A stretch of 39,850 bases of DNA from HO2-45-28 sp964412115 (lineage in GTDB: Bacteria; Patescibacteriota; Minisyncoccia; HO2-45-28), in the NCBI GenBank assembly GCA_964412115.1, contig CAYPMM010000006.1:1-39850 (forward strand), given 5' to 3'. Each line of letters starts with the position of its first letter. The stretch's first letter is position 1. The notes beneath the pieces are model-generated. The model saw nothing but the letters and a program-made list of their open reading frames with translations, made no database searches and was not told where the DNA came from. Both the position numbers and the translations under genes were made by a program. Shown here piece after piece: positions 8,205-16,739 of the stretch.

Positions 8205-10532
8205 TTAATTTTCGGCCGCGTCAAAAGAGGGGGTGTCGGTCTCAAGCGCTTGCAAAAATTGCTCGACCTGCGTTTGAATAGATGGATTTAGTTCCAATGC
8301 CTTTTGCGCGTAAAACCGAGCCCCGGCCGAATTTCCAAGGCCAGCGTGAAGCTGCGCGAGCATTAGAGGAACAGAATAAATCGTCTGGTCCAACAGATAT
8401 ACTTTCTCAAGAAACAAAGCGGTTTTTTCTTTATCATACGAACGCGTTATTGAAACAATGTTTTCCATCATTTCGGCATTCAGACGATTGTTGGGTCCGC
8501 CGTATTTAACGCTTAGATCCCTGAGAGCGGCGTATGATTCGTCGTATCTTTGAGACGCTGCATAAAATAAAGGTTTGCTATAAAAAATTTGCGGATTAAA
8601 CCGGTCGGCTCCGGTTAAAAGGTCTTCGGCTGTGTCAATCAGGGTTGTTGCTTTTTCAAAATCACCCATTTGCGCAAACATGTTGGCAAACGCCGGATAC
8701 ATATAGACGTAGTTCGGAGCAAACGCGGCAACTCTTTCATATTGGCTCACAACTTTATTGAAAGCTTCCTTATTTCCGCCATAAATGCCGAGCATCCCGT
8801 AAAGTTGGGCCAATAAAACATTGTGTTTAATATCCGTGTTTTTTGTGCCTTCTTTACTGATTTGTTTTTCCATTTCTTGAACGGCAAAAAAATATAAACT
8901 GTCTACATCGGGTTTCTGCAGACTTTGGGGATCGTTTGCGAATTTCAAAAAATTGATGGCCAGATGCTCTCTGATTTCCGTTGTTCCAACCGTTCCACGA
9001 GCGAGCCCGAGCGCTTTTTCAAATTGTTCTTTTACCTGTAGGGCGTTATTCGGATCAAATATATAAAAACCATAAATTAAAGAACGGGCGGCCAGATAAG
9101 GACGGATGTTAATTGTTATTATAAGCAATGACGCTAACCCAAACACGGCAACAACTCCAAAGAGCTTAAAAAAGGAGACTCTTTGGGCAAACATATTTTT
9201 TTTGTCTTCTTTAGAAGTAATAACGTAAAAAGAAGGCGACCTTCTGATCCAAGCGTCCGGCAAGGAGGCGCTTGAGGCATAAAAAAATCCTAATACCAGT
9301 ATAAATATTAGATAGGTTGCCATAGTGTCAAATACGAAAAAAAGCTGCGCAAGATACGCCACAAACATACCAATAAAAATAAGAATTGAGCGTCCTGATA
9401 GGGCGCCGCGCCTTTTGCCCTCAGCAAATGCCCATAAAATTGAGCCAAAAATAGCAAGCCAAGCCAAAAAACCGATAATGCCGCCCGACACAAGCCATTC
9501 AAGAGGCATGTTGTGGGCCCTATCAAACCACGCTTCTTGGCCAAACATTCTGGGGTTATAGTGCTTGGCATAAGGAACATTAAAATTATCAATCCCCCAT
9601 CCAAGCACGGGCCGGTCTTTAAACGCCTCAAGGGCTATTTTCCAAATAGTAAACCGCGTTTGCCCTGTTTCAAAAGAAATGCTTGCAAATCTGGCCAGCA
9701 TGTCGTTATTTTGTATGAATGACAGGTCTTTAAAAACATTTAACAGTATGGGTGTTATCAACAAAACGAAAAAAATAATTCCCAGAATAAGTTTCTTTTT
9801 AATGCCTTGGGCAAAAAACACGGATAAAAACAAGATTATACCAAGCCCCACAATCATGCCGATAAAAGCGCCGCGGGCTCCGGTTAAGAAAAAAACCGAA
9901 AGTTCAAATAAAACGATTCCAGCCAAAACAAATTTAAAAAACTTTGATTTTGTCTGAAACCATAAAAATATTGATAAAAATATGTGAAAAGATAGATAAG
10001 CGGCAACATATAAAGGGTTTCCTAGAGTGGAAATAATTCGTGAGCTGTCCGCAACCGATATTATTTCCCCCGAAAATTCAAGGAGGCCGTACAGTCCTAC
10101 CATAACACTCGCCGCGATGGAAAGGCCGAAAACAACAAACCACTCTTTTTGTGTCCGGAATATTCCGGCTAAAACAAAAAACAGAAACAGAAGGTGCAGG
10201 TGCGTCACCAATCCCTCCATCCTCTCAAAGTTAGACCAGAAACTGTGATTAAAATTTACTCCAAAAAAAGCGGATAAAAAAATGGTTCCGACAAAAACTG
10301 CAAGCGCCGCGCTTAAGTAGTTCCAGCGCGGCCAATATTTTTTGAAATCAATTATGAGGAGTCCCGCCCATGCCGCCGCCATAACTTCCACAATAATGCG
10401 GAATAAGAAATTTTTTCCGGTGATAAACGGGAAAAACAAACTGTTAGAAATAATCAGTACCGTAAAGGGCAAAACATACGCCCCGAGACGCGCAATCCAA
10501 TAAAGTGTTTTTTCCAATTTTATGGGGTGCAT
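8205..10532 (-). CDS. O-antigen ligase family membrane protein with C-terminal TPR region
   Basis: A 775-residue protein. About 11-12 hydrophobic segments fill residues 10-480, including a long external loop with RFTIWKIALEAFKDRPVLGW, GIDNFNVPYAKHYNP and a conserved FDRAHNMPLEWLVSGG, typical of Wzy_C/WaaL-type ligases and polymerases. The C-terminal 280 residues are helical TPR-like repeats (for example LAQLHAGLGNSAGARFYAQK), as in CPR and PglL-type family members. Family members transfer lipid-linked glycans to an acceptor; the substrate here is unknown. It is a paralogue of the gene at 29692-31893, sharing FFPFITGKNF, FWSNFERMEG and TRFTIWK-type blocks. A TAAAAT box ends 6 bases before the ATG, so the transcript may be leaderless. 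Confidence 0.85.
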   Translation of the reverse strand: MHPIKLEKTLYWIARLGAYVLPFTVLIISNSLFFPFITGKNFLFRIIVEVMAAAWAGLLIIDFKKYWPRWNYLSAALAVFVGTIFLSAFFGVNFNHSFWSNFERMEGLVTHLHLLFLFFVLAGIFRTQKEWFVVFGLSIAASVMVGLYGLLEFSGEIISVADSSRIISTLGNPLYVAAYLSFHIFLSIFLWFQTKSKFFKFVLAGIVLFELSVFFLTGARGAFIGMIVGLGIILFLSVFFAQGIKKKLILGIIFFVLLITPILLNVFKDLSFIQNNDMLARFASISFETGQTRFTIWKIALEAFKDRPVLGWGIDNFNVPYAKHYNPRMFGQEAWFDRAHNMPLEWLVSGGIIGFLAWLAIFGSILWAFAEGKRRGALSGRSILIFIGMFVAYLAQLFFVFDTMATYLIFILVLGFFYASSASLPDAWIRRSPSFYVITSKEDKKNMFAQRVSFFKLFGVVAVFGLASLLIITINIRPYLAARSLIYGFYIFDPNNALQVKEQFEKALGLARGTVGTTEIREHLAINFLKFANDPQSLQKPDVDSLYFFAVQEMEKQISKEGTKNTDIKHNVLLAQLYGMLGIYGGNKEAFNKVVSQYERVAAFAPNYVYMYPAFANMFAQMGDFEKATTLIDTAEDLLTGADRFNPQIFYSKPLFYAASQRYDESYAALRDLSVKYGGPNNRLNAEMMENIVSITRSYDKEKTALFLEKVYLLDQTIYSVPLMLAQLHAGLGNSAGARFYAQKALELNPSIQTQVEQFLQALETDTPSFDAAEN

Positions 10533-10538
10533 ATATGG

Positions 10539-10544
10539 ATTTTA
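10539..10544 (-). promoter_or_regulatory. -10 box 6 nt before an ATG (possible leaderless promoter)
   Basis: On the minus strand TAAAAT ends 6 bases before the ATG at 10532. No Shine-Dalgarno is present. The box begins almost directly after the TGA stop of the upstream gene (10546-10548). It is one of several identically spaced boxes in the window. Confidence 0.4.
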
Positions 10545-10545
10545 A

Positions 10546-11130
10546 TCAACGCGACGATGGTCTTGGATCGGGAATCGCGTTCGATTTCTTTTGAAGATCA
10601 TCCGGGCTGTCGCTACCGTAGTTTATAAGTATTTTATCACCGTCCTGAAATTCGCGATAAACATCTTCGGACTTCCGGCCGTTTACCATAAAAGTCAGTT
10701 TATTTTCACCGTCAGCGCAATACTCTTTGGCAATATCAAGCATAAAACAATCCTGATTTATCCTGATGTCCAAGGATGCAAAAAAAACAGGGAGATTTAC
10801 GCCGGTAGCGTGTTTGTGAATTGTAACTCCGTCGCTATTTTCAAAATGCATGCGTCTGTCCCGCAGCATGTATTTTTGCTCCGCGAAATTTATCTGCTCG
10901 CCTTCAACAAAAAAAATGACGCTTGCGTGCGTATGTTCTGATCCAGGATCGCCGAGCGATATCGTAAAATAGTATTTTTTATTAATATCGCCGGATTCCA
11001 GACGGTTTATTGCTGACGCGAGTTCCGAAGATGAATCTGGTTTTGGGACGTTTTTGTTTTTAAAAAAAACACCTCCGCCTATCAAGAGTGCAGCGGCCAA
11101 AACACTTAAAATTAAAAACTTTGTGTTCAT
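10546..11130 (-). CDS. Anchored small protein with conserved His residues, redox/metal context
   Basis: A 194-residue protein from the ATG at 11130. An upstream in-frame GTG at 11151 would add seven residues and overlap the preceding stop by 8 bases, so it cannot be excluded. MNTKFLILSVLAAALLIGGG is an anchor or uncleaved signal. The outer domain has GSEHTHASVIFFVEG, RRMHFENSDGVTIHKHATG and VNLPVFFASLDI, with several His residues and two Cys (QDCFMLDIAKEYC). I do not recognise a named family. The His-rich motifs would suit metal binding, which is inference. The gene is last in a run behind a membrane CxxC protein and a DsbA-like protein. It ends in TGA. Confidence 0.75.
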   Translation of the reverse strand: MNTKFLILSVLAAALLIGGGVFFKNKNVPKPDSSSELASAINRLESGDINKKYYFTISLGDPGSEHTHASVIFFVEGEQINFAEQKYMLRDRRMHFENSDGVTIHKHATGVNLPVFFASLDIRINQDCFMLDIAKEYCADGENKLTFMVNGRKSEDVYREFQDGDKILINYGSDSPDDLQKKSNAIPDPRPSSR

Positions 11131-11143
11131 ATTTAAAAAGTTG

Positions 11144-11680
11144 CTATGCACGACATGAATTCTTGTTTATACTTTTCGCGGTTAAAAATATGGAAAACGC
11201 GAGAATACCGGCGCCAAACACCCCAAACTCCTGTCCGCCAAACGGCAAAAGAGAAATAAGGCCTCCAGCCCCAATAAAGGTGAGAAACGGCGCCAGCACA
11301 AGCGTTCCGCAAGCAGCGCATCCTGTGCCGAAAATACCGCCCATAAGTCCGCTGAAGCTTGTTGTTATTTCAAATGGGCGCTGCTGTTTTTGAATTTTTA
11401 CAAGATAGATAAGCATTGCCGTGTTAATACCGAAGAGGACAGAAATCGCTATAATATTTGCGGCTGAAAATAAAGTAAAATTTGTTTTAATTGAACCCAG
11501 AAGACCGATAAGAACACCAACAACATCATAAATGTTGTTGCCGGTAGAAAAAACAAGCTGAAAAACAAGCTCTTTATTCGGCAGTAAAACTGATAAAGCA
11601 AATACAGCCAGAGCGACCGCAAACGCAATAAATACATAACCAATACTTGAAAAAGTTTTTTTAAACGCGTTAAAAATCAT
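11144..11680 (-). CDS. Integral membrane protein with intramembrane CxxC motif
   Basis: A 178-residue protein with five or so hydrophobic segments. Near residue 120 it carries GGIFGTGCAACGTLVLAPFL, a GxGCxxCG motif inside or at the edge of a membrane helix. The following LTFIGAGGLISLLPFGG resembles small-residue helix packing. Intramembrane CxxC pairs are used by disulfide carriers (DsbB, VKOR, DsbD/CcdA) and by some metal transporters; this protein matches none of these by eye. It sits 4 bases after the DsbA-like gene, whose last codons supply its AAGGA ribosome site, so it is translationally linked to it. Likely role: redox partner of the DsbA-like protein or thiol/metal transport, an inference from context. 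Confidence 0.75.
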   Translation of the reverse strand: MIFNAFKKTFSSIGYVFIAFAVALAVFALSVLLPNKELVFQLVFSTGNNIYDVVGVLIGLLGSIKTNFTLFSAANIIAISVLFGINTAMLIYLVKIQKQQRPFEITTSFSGLMGGIFGTGCAACGTLVLAPFLTFIGAGGLISLLPFGGQEFGVFGAGILAFSIFLTAKSINKNSCRA

Positions 11681-11684
11681 TTTT

Positions 11685-12503
11685 TTATTTTTCCTTCAAA
11701 GCCAGTTCCACCAGGGCTTTAAGTGCCGTATACGATTGGGCGCCGGTAATCGGATAAGCTTTTCCGCTTGGAGTAATAATAATACTATAAGGTGTTCCGG
11801 TTCCTCCGGACACAACCGCATCCTGATAGTCGGTCTCAATGCGATTTGCGTATTTTCCTCCATCCGTTCCGCCGTCCAAACAGGCCAAAAATTTTGTACG
11901 ACTAAGGCCGATATCTTCGGCGATCTTAGGTAAGAGATTTAAGTCGAGCTGATTATTTGATGGCGTTATTTCGTATAATTTATCAACATACGTCCAAAAT
12001 GCTTCGTTGCCGCCAAGTTCATTAGCGCATTCTGTTGCTTGAGCTTCTTTTCTGGCCTTAGAGTGGATTGAGTCAAGAGGAAAATGGCGAAAAATCCAAA
12101 CCAGTTGCCCTTTTGAACCATATTCCTCCATCAGCAATTTTATGGATGGATGAAACTTTTTACAAAAAGGACATTCTAAATCCGAAAACTCTATAATTTT
12201 TATAGGCGCCGACGCATTGCCCATAATGTGGTCTTCAGAATTTACGGGCCGGACATTTTGCGGCGACCCGTCAGCAAAAGACAAATTCTGCTGAGGGTTA
12301 TTGAAAACCGTTGCGTTGTTCGGAACACTCAAATCAGAGCCGCCGGAATAATAAATTGCAACCGCAATTAAAAACCCCGTTATAACGATAGTTGCTGGAA
12401 TTAGGTGTGTCTGCCATGCGCCCTTTTTAGCTTTTTTGGTCAAATCTTCAAGGCGTTTTTCCAGCTCTTTTATTTTTTCCTCCGGATTTTGATTGTCATC
12501 CAT
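11685..12503 (-). CDS. Membrane-anchored DsbA-family thiol oxidoreductase
   Basis: A 272-residue protein. I chose the ATG at 12503 over the upstream TTG at 12539 because an AGGAT lies before it and the extension is not family-like. A short charged coiled coil (EEKIKELEKRLEDLTKKAKK) precedes a membrane helix (about residues 34-52). The thioredoxin-fold domain follows, with FSDLECPFCKKFHPS as the CxxC active site, a helical insert, and the cis-Pro loop GTGTPYSIIITPSG. Such proteins form or reshuffle disulfides in secreted proteins, plausibly the Cys-repeat protein encoded at 19.6-21.3 kb. Its gene leads the redox trio and follows murB by about 55 bases. Confidence 0.9.
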   Translation of the reverse strand: MDDNQNPEEKIKELEKRLEDLTKKAKKGAWQTHLIPATIVITGFLIAVAIYYSGGSDLSVPNNATVFNNPQQNLSFADGSPQNVRPVNSEDHIMGNASAPIKIIEFSDLECPFCKKFHPSIKLLMEEYGSKGQLVWIFRHFPLDSIHSKARKEAQATECANELGGNEAFWTYVDKLYEITPSNNQLDLNLLPKIAEDIGLSRTKFLACLDGGTDGGKYANRIETDYQDAVVSGGTGTPYSIIITPSGKAYPITGAQSYTALKALVELALKEK

Positions 12504-12557
12504 TATCAATATCCTAAACCAAAAAATACCGCCAATCAATGCTATTTTTATTCCGGT

Positions 12558-13496
12558 TTATGCAGGTAGGTGTATCTCTTTTTCTAAAAATATTCCGTAA
12601 TGATTTTGAACTTTCTCTTTGGCTATGGCGGTTAAAACCAGGATATTTTCGGCGGTTGAGCCTCCGGTATTTATGAAATAATTGGCGTGACGCTCTGAAA
12701 TTTTTGCGCCGCCGATTTTTTTGCCCTTGAGACCCAGCCGGTCTATTAAAAATCCGGCCGGAATTGATTTTTGATTTGAAAATTGTTTCAGTTCCGGAAA
12801 ACGCGCGAGTAGTCTTTCTTTTTCAATATCTTTACGCGACCACTCAACATTTTTAAAAATGCACCCGGCGCATTTTTGGCCGACATCTTGCGACTCGGCC
12901 CGTTTTTTCGCGTATCCGACAATGAGACTTTGGGATTTTTTTGAGTCGCCCGTTTGCAATTTAAGCGTTGCCGAAATAATTATCAGGTTGGAGTTGTGTT
13001 TAAAAATAGAATCGCGGTAACCGAACTCGCAACTCGAAACACGAAACTTTGAACATTCGTTTTTATCACTATCAAAAACTTCAACCGACTCAATCACATC
13101 TTTCATTTCCGAGCCGAAACATCCGGCGTTTCCCCTGACCGAACCGCCAATTGTTCCCGGAATTCCAATCGCCCACTCAAAACCGGCAAGTCCGGCCTTG
13201 ACCGACTCAGCCACAACCCGGGCCATTTGCGCCCCGGCTTCAGCATTAATATCCGTGTTTTTAATTTTTATGCCGTCGGCTTTATTTTTTATGACTAGCC
13301 CGTCAAACCCGTTGTCTGAAACCAGTACGTTTGACCCCGCGCCCAAAATGAACACAGGCGTCGCCTTTGCGCGCGCCCACAAAACCGCCTCAGCCAGTTC
13401 TTCGGCCGAGGCGGTTTCGCAAAAAAATCTTGCCGGCCCGCCTATTTTAAAAACAGTATGGCCCGCAAGCTCGATATTTTCTAATATCTTCGGCAT
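12558..13496 (-). CDS. murB: UDP-N-acetylenolpyruvoylglucosamine reductase (MurB)
   Basis: A 312-residue protein that reduces UDP-GlcNAc-enolpyruvate to UDP-MurNAc with FAD and NADPH, in the cytosol, in peptidoglycan synthesis. The FAD-binding part shows TPVFILGAGSNVLVSDNGFDG (in two pieces) and GIPGTIGGSVRGNAGCFGSE. The substrate domain has YRDSIFK, QKCAGCIFKNVEW, where Cys replaces the usual proton-donor Ser (as in many type II MurB), and the late NHYGIFLEKE with the catalytic Glu. The length suits a short type II enzyme. It starts 3 bases after the stop of the cupredoxin gene, in the same operon. Confidence 0.93.
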   Translation of the reverse strand: MPKILENIELAGHTVFKIGGPARFFCETASAEELAEAVLWARAKATPVFILGAGSNVLVSDNGFDGLVIKNKADGIKIKNTDINAEAGAQMARVVAESVKAGLAGFEWAIGIPGTIGGSVRGNAGCFGSEMKDVIESVEVFDSDKNECSKFRVSSCEFGYRDSIFKHNSNLIIISATLKLQTGDSKKSQSLIVGYAKKRAESQDVGQKCAGCIFKNVEWSRKDIEKERLLARFPELKQFSNQKSIPAGFLIDRLGLKGKKIGGAKISERHANYFINTGGSTAENILVLTAIAKEKVQNHYGIFLEKEIHLPA

Positions 13497-13499
13497 CGG

Positions 13500-15134
13500 C
13501 TATTCCGCCACTGTCACCGCCCCAAAATGAACCGGATTCAAGTGGTCGTGATATTTCCATGTTCCGGCATGATCAAATGTAAATTCATATTTTTCTCCGG
13601 AAGCCACTCTGCGGCAAGCATCAAACGAGCTGCCAACGCACCCGCCCTTTTGCGGATAGGCCGAGTGGGTCGGATGAACGGCGGAAGCCGGCCAAACTGC
13701 CGCGGAACTCTTATTAAACCAGACAACGGTTCCGCCTTTTTGTACTTTTACCTCGCTTGGCCTGAAGCCTTCATCGGTAAATACCACCTCAACACGTCCT
13801 GCAACCGAGGTGGAAGTGTTTGAAGTCCCCGAATTTGTTTCGGAAACCGGCTTTGTTTCGGCCGGAACCGGTTTGACCGTGTCTGAATCCGGTTTTGCCT
13901 CATCTGAAACAGGCTTCACCGCCCCTGTTTCAAACGGCTTTGCGGCCCTCGTTTCCGGCGATTTTACTTCCGTGGTTCTTAAATTTTGGACCTGAACCGA
14001 AGCGGTTAGCGATTTAAACGCCGCCGAAGCGTTTCTGAAAGCGGATGTCGCTTGTCCAAAAGCTTCTCCGAAGTTTTTGGCATCATGCGCTTCTTTAGCT
14101 TTTTTCAAATGTTCTTCGGCGTTTCGTAAAAGTTCTTTGACATTCTCCGGAATAACTTTTCCGGCTGATTCGGCGCGCACCGTAGCCGCCCTTGCCTCAG
14201 TCATTGCCTTTTCGGCCGAAACAATCGCCTCTCTTGCTTTTTGGGCCACATCAACCCTTTCTTTTTCAACATCTCTTAAAAATCCTTCGCTCACTTCATC
14301 CCGCAATTTATGCTTGGCTCTTAATTCCAAAACGGAAGAGGCCGCGTCTTTCAGGTCCTGTCTAATGCCCGCCCGAGCTTCTTTAAATTCTTCTTTTGAT
14401 TCAATATTTATCAGCCTGCCCTCCAAAAGCTTTATCTTTTCTTCAAAGGCGGCTTGCACCTCCGGAGGCACTTCTCCTTTAGACGCGATCTCTTTGATTT
14501 TTTCGCTTCTCGCTTCAATTTGTTCTTTAAGCCGTCCGATAGAATTTTCCAGAATCTCTTTGGCTTTTTCCTCTTTAATCAGCTTTCTTTCAACCTGGCG
14601 CCCCAAAACTTCCTCGGCTCTTTCCAGTCCTTTTTGCGAGTTTTCAATCGCCCGCGCGAGCGCTTCCTTGGCTTGCTCCGGCGCTTCCTCCAAAACTCTT
14701 TCCAAAACCGCCTGCTGTTTCAGCGATAAACTGTTTAATTTTTCAATCAAACCCGACGCGTCCCGCCCTCCGGCATCAAAAGTTTCGGCGTCATTTTGAA
14801 GGCTTGCGGTACTTGAATTGACGAAACCTTCCGCGCTTTCAACAACCGAGGTTCCGGCTCCCGCTTCAACAACGGCTTTTAATTCCGCCAAGCGTTTTTC
14901 AGCGATTTGAACCTTGACCTCCGCCTTTCTTACCGAACCAAAAGTTAAAACATTCAGTCTAGCCCAGTCGCCAAACCTCTCAAAAACATGAAAGGGGCTC
15001 GCGGGAGTAAGTCCGGCTTCGGGCAAAACCTCTTCTTCCGGATGGTCAGCCAAAGCGGGCTGGGCAAAAAGTCCCGCCGAAAACGCCAATAGAAGACTCA
15101 AAATCACGACCTTCAAAATTGCTTTGTTGGACAT
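13500..15134 (-). CDS. Secreted DUF5667 coiled-coil protein with C-terminal cupredoxin-like domain
   Basis: A 544-residue protein. A signal peptide (KVVILSLLLAFSAGLFAQPALA, in two pieces) is followed by the DUF5667 signature (GLTPASPFHVFERFGDWARL, residues about 41-60). Long Glu/Lys/Ala-rich coiled coils fill about 65-375, then a Thr/Pro/Lys linker (about 385-440). The last 95 residues are a cupredoxin fold: VVFTDEGFRPSEVKVQKGG, TVVWFNKSSAAVWPASAVHP and GTWKYHDHLNPVHFG. The first His ligand is plausible, but the Cys expected in YHC is Asp (YHDH), so a blue type-1 copper site is not expected. Probably an exported stalk-and-head protein. Confidence 0.85.
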   Translation of the reverse strand: MSNKAILKVVILSLLLAFSAGLFAQPALADHPEEEVLPEAGLTPASPFHVFERFGDWARLNVLTFGSVRKAEVKVQIAEKRLAELKAVVEAGAGTSVVESAEGFVNSSTASLQNDAETFDAGGRDASGLIEKLNSLSLKQQAVLERVLEEAPEQAKEALARAIENSQKGLERAEEVLGRQVERKLIKEEKAKEILENSIGRLKEQIEARSEKIKEIASKGEVPPEVQAAFEEKIKLLEGRLINIESKEEFKEARAGIRQDLKDAASSVLELRAKHKLRDEVSEGFLRDVEKERVDVAQKAREAIVSAEKAMTEARAATVRAESAGKVIPENVKELLRNAEEHLKKAKEAHDAKNFGEAFGQATSAFRNASAAFKSLTASVQVQNLRTTEVKSPETRAAKPFETGAVKPVSDEAKPDSDTVKPVPAETKPVSETNSGTSNTSTSVAGRVEVVFTDEGFRPSEVKVQKGGTVVWFNKSSAAVWPASAVHPTHSAYPQKGGCVGSSFDACRRVASGEKYEFTFDHAGTWKYHDHLNPVHFGAVTVAE

Positions 15135-15211
15135 ACATTTAAAAATTATTTTTTAATATTAATCAATAATTCCACCGGCGCTTTAGAGGCTGGAAAAGGG
15201 TTTACTCCACA

Positions 15212-15524
15212 CTATGTTCTTATGTGAGTGCCAGCTCTTCCAGCCACCAAAACGCTGGCTAATATAAGCATAAAACACTCTCCTATAAACACAAGACCGT
15301 CGCCCGCCCTTGGCGGGACTCCCTAGAAACCTCTCGGTTTCTAGCGCTCGCTACGCTTGCTGTTTTCCTCCACGGGGAAAACTACAGTTTTCCCCGACCC
15401 CCTTTTACGGTCTTGTGTTTTTGGCTTAGTGTCTAGCCAAAAACACAAGACCCCACGTCAAGCGTAGGGTCTTATGCGAACATAGCATGTATCTCTCCCG
15501 ATAAATCGGGAAAAAACACTCACA
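15212..15524. repeat. Structured gene-free block: nested and competing inverted repeats
   Basis: The 447-base gap 15135-15581 has no convincing ORF but many perfect inverted repeats. These are AAACACAAGACCGT (287-300 of 15 kb) with 407-420, enclosing hairpins CCCGCC/GGCGGG (303-317), CTAGAAACC/GGTTTCTAG (323-344) and CGGGGAAAACT/AGTTTTCCCCG (373-396). GGTCTTGTGTTTTTGGCT (409-426) pairs with 435-452, AAGACCC with 467-473, and CCCGAT/ATCGGG at 497-510. Longer-range arms are CTATGTTC (212-219) with 478-485 and TGTGAGTG (223-230) with 517-524. Segment 409-420 belongs to two exclusive stems. Known tmRNA or RNase P landmarks are not visible, so it may be a structured RNA or a palindromic mobile remnant. 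Confidence 0.75.
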
Positions 15525-15581
15525 GGGGCATCATAGCATGGCCCGCAGGAAAATACAATAGGGCTGTGGATAAAACATCTT

Positions 15582-16553
15582 TTAGAGTATTTTATGAGCT
15601 TCTTTAAGTTTTTTAATACCGTCTTCAAATTTCATTTCCGGTAGCCAATTCAAGAGCTCTTTGGCCAAAGTTATGCCGGCTAAGGTCACGCGCACCTCGC
15701 CTTTTCTTTCGGGAGCCATGACGCATTTGGCGGATTTAAGTAATTTTTCCGATGGGATGTTTTTATTTTCGCCCAAAATAAGACTCGCCACTTCCCAAAC
15801 GGAATGGTTTTCGCCCGAACCGACATTTATTATTTCTCCATCGCCGACTTTGGCTGATGAAGCCGCAAGCAAGTTTGCCCGCACAATATCTCCAACCCAT
15901 GTAAAGTCGCGCCTTTGATGGCCGTCGGGTACGACCGTTAAAGGCTCGCCTCTTTTTGTTTGATCCAAAAATATGCCGACAACCGTCGCGTACGGCCCGT
16001 CCGCGGTCGTTGTTTGCCTGGGACCGTAAACATTGAAATATCTTAGACAAACCGTTTCAGGCCCGCCGGTCGCGCGTCCCATATCCTTCATCAGCATCTC
16101 ACCCATCCTTTTGGTTGAGCCATAAGGGTGAAGGGATTGGGCAGTCAACTTCATTCCCTCGCGCAAAGCCGGTTCCATTTGGTCGCCGTAAGCCGAGGAG
16201 GAAGCCGAGTAAACCACGCGCCGAACTTTGTATTTTTTCGCGAGAGCCAAAATATTTTTTGTGCCAATGGCGTTAACTTCAAAATATCTTTCGGGATTTT
16301 GAAATGACGGCTGAATACGGGCAAGCGCCGCGCAGTGAAAAATAATTTCCGGCCGAACTTCGCCGAAAACTTTTTCAAGTTTTTCAAAATCCGAAATATC
16401 AACTTCAAAATTGGGCGCTTTGGGGTTGGCGTTTTCCTCCTTTCCGGCATGCATGTCGTCAACGGAAAAAACATCGTCCCCGCGCGCGACACAAGCATCA
16501 ACTATATGCGAGCCGATAAAACCCATGCCTCCGGTTACCAAAATTCTGATCAT
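15582..16553 (-). CDS. NAD-dependent nucleotide-sugar epimerase/dehydratase
   Basis: A 323-residue extended short-chain dehydrogenase. The N-terminal Rossmann motif is ILVTGGMGFIGSHIVDA. The active site shows VYSASSSAYGD (Ser) and HPYGSTKRMGE (Tyr-x3-Lys), followed by LRYFNVYGPRQ. Members interconvert or dehydrate UDP-, GDP- or dTDP-sugars; the exact substrate cannot be read off. The gene diverges from the glycosylphosphotransferase at 16740, consistent with surface-glycan precursor supply. Confidence 0.9.
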   Translation of the reverse strand: MIRILVTGGMGFIGSHIVDACVARGDDVFSVDDMHAGKEENANPKAPNFEVDISDFEKLEKVFGEVRPEIIFHCAALARIQPSFQNPERYFEVNAIGTKNILALAKKYKVRRVVYSASSSAYGDQMEPALREGMKLTAQSLHPYGSTKRMGEMLMKDMGRATGGPETVCLRYFNVYGPRQTTTADGPYATVVGIFLDQTKRGEPLTVVPDGHQRRDFTWVGDIVRANLLAASSAKVGDGEIINVGSGENHSVWEVASLILGENKNIPSEKLLKSAKCVMAPERKGEVRVTLAGITLAKELLNWLPEMKFEDGIKKLKEAHKIL

Positions 16554-16612
16554 GTTATTTTTTAAGCCTATTTTTAAGCGTGTAAGCGCCGGCTAAAACA
16601 TAGCGCATATTT

Positions 16613-16618
16613 ATTATA
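16613..16618 (-). promoter_or_regulatory. Candidate -10 box of the epimerase gene
   Basis: The minus strand carries TATAAT about 60 bases before the ATG at 16553. No clear -35 was found. It shares the 186-base divergent spacer 16554-16739, which otherwise holds the promoter of the glycosylphosphotransferase and no other visible feature. Confidence 0.4.
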
Positions 16619-16723
16619 ATCCATTTTGACCCCCGCTTGGTTTCTCTTCACTAAAAACATAATAGAATGCTTTCGGCCATAAAAGCAACGATGCCGCGAG
16701 CGGTGGAATAAAAACAAAAATTA

Positions 16724-16732
16724 TGCTAAAAT
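16724..16732 (+). promoter_or_regulatory. Extended -10 promoter directly before the glycosylphosphotransferase ATG
   Basis: TGCTAAAAT is an extended -10 box ending 7 bases before the ATG at 16740. Transcription would start at or next to the A of ATG, and no ribosome site exists, so a leaderless mRNA is predicted. Confidence 0.55.
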
Positions 16733-16739
16733 ATTTTCA

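Noticed and set aside
14077..14799. Plus-strand ORF of 240 codons, Ser/Ala/Phe-rich
   Set aside because: It is antisense to the coiled-coil part of the DUF5667 gene, whose Glu/Lys/Ala codons leave the opposite strand open.
15497..15516. CCCGAT/ATCGGG hairpin with adjacent A run as a terminator of the epimerase gene
   Set aside because: On the minus strand the T run precedes the hairpin instead of following it, and on the plus strand A bases follow.
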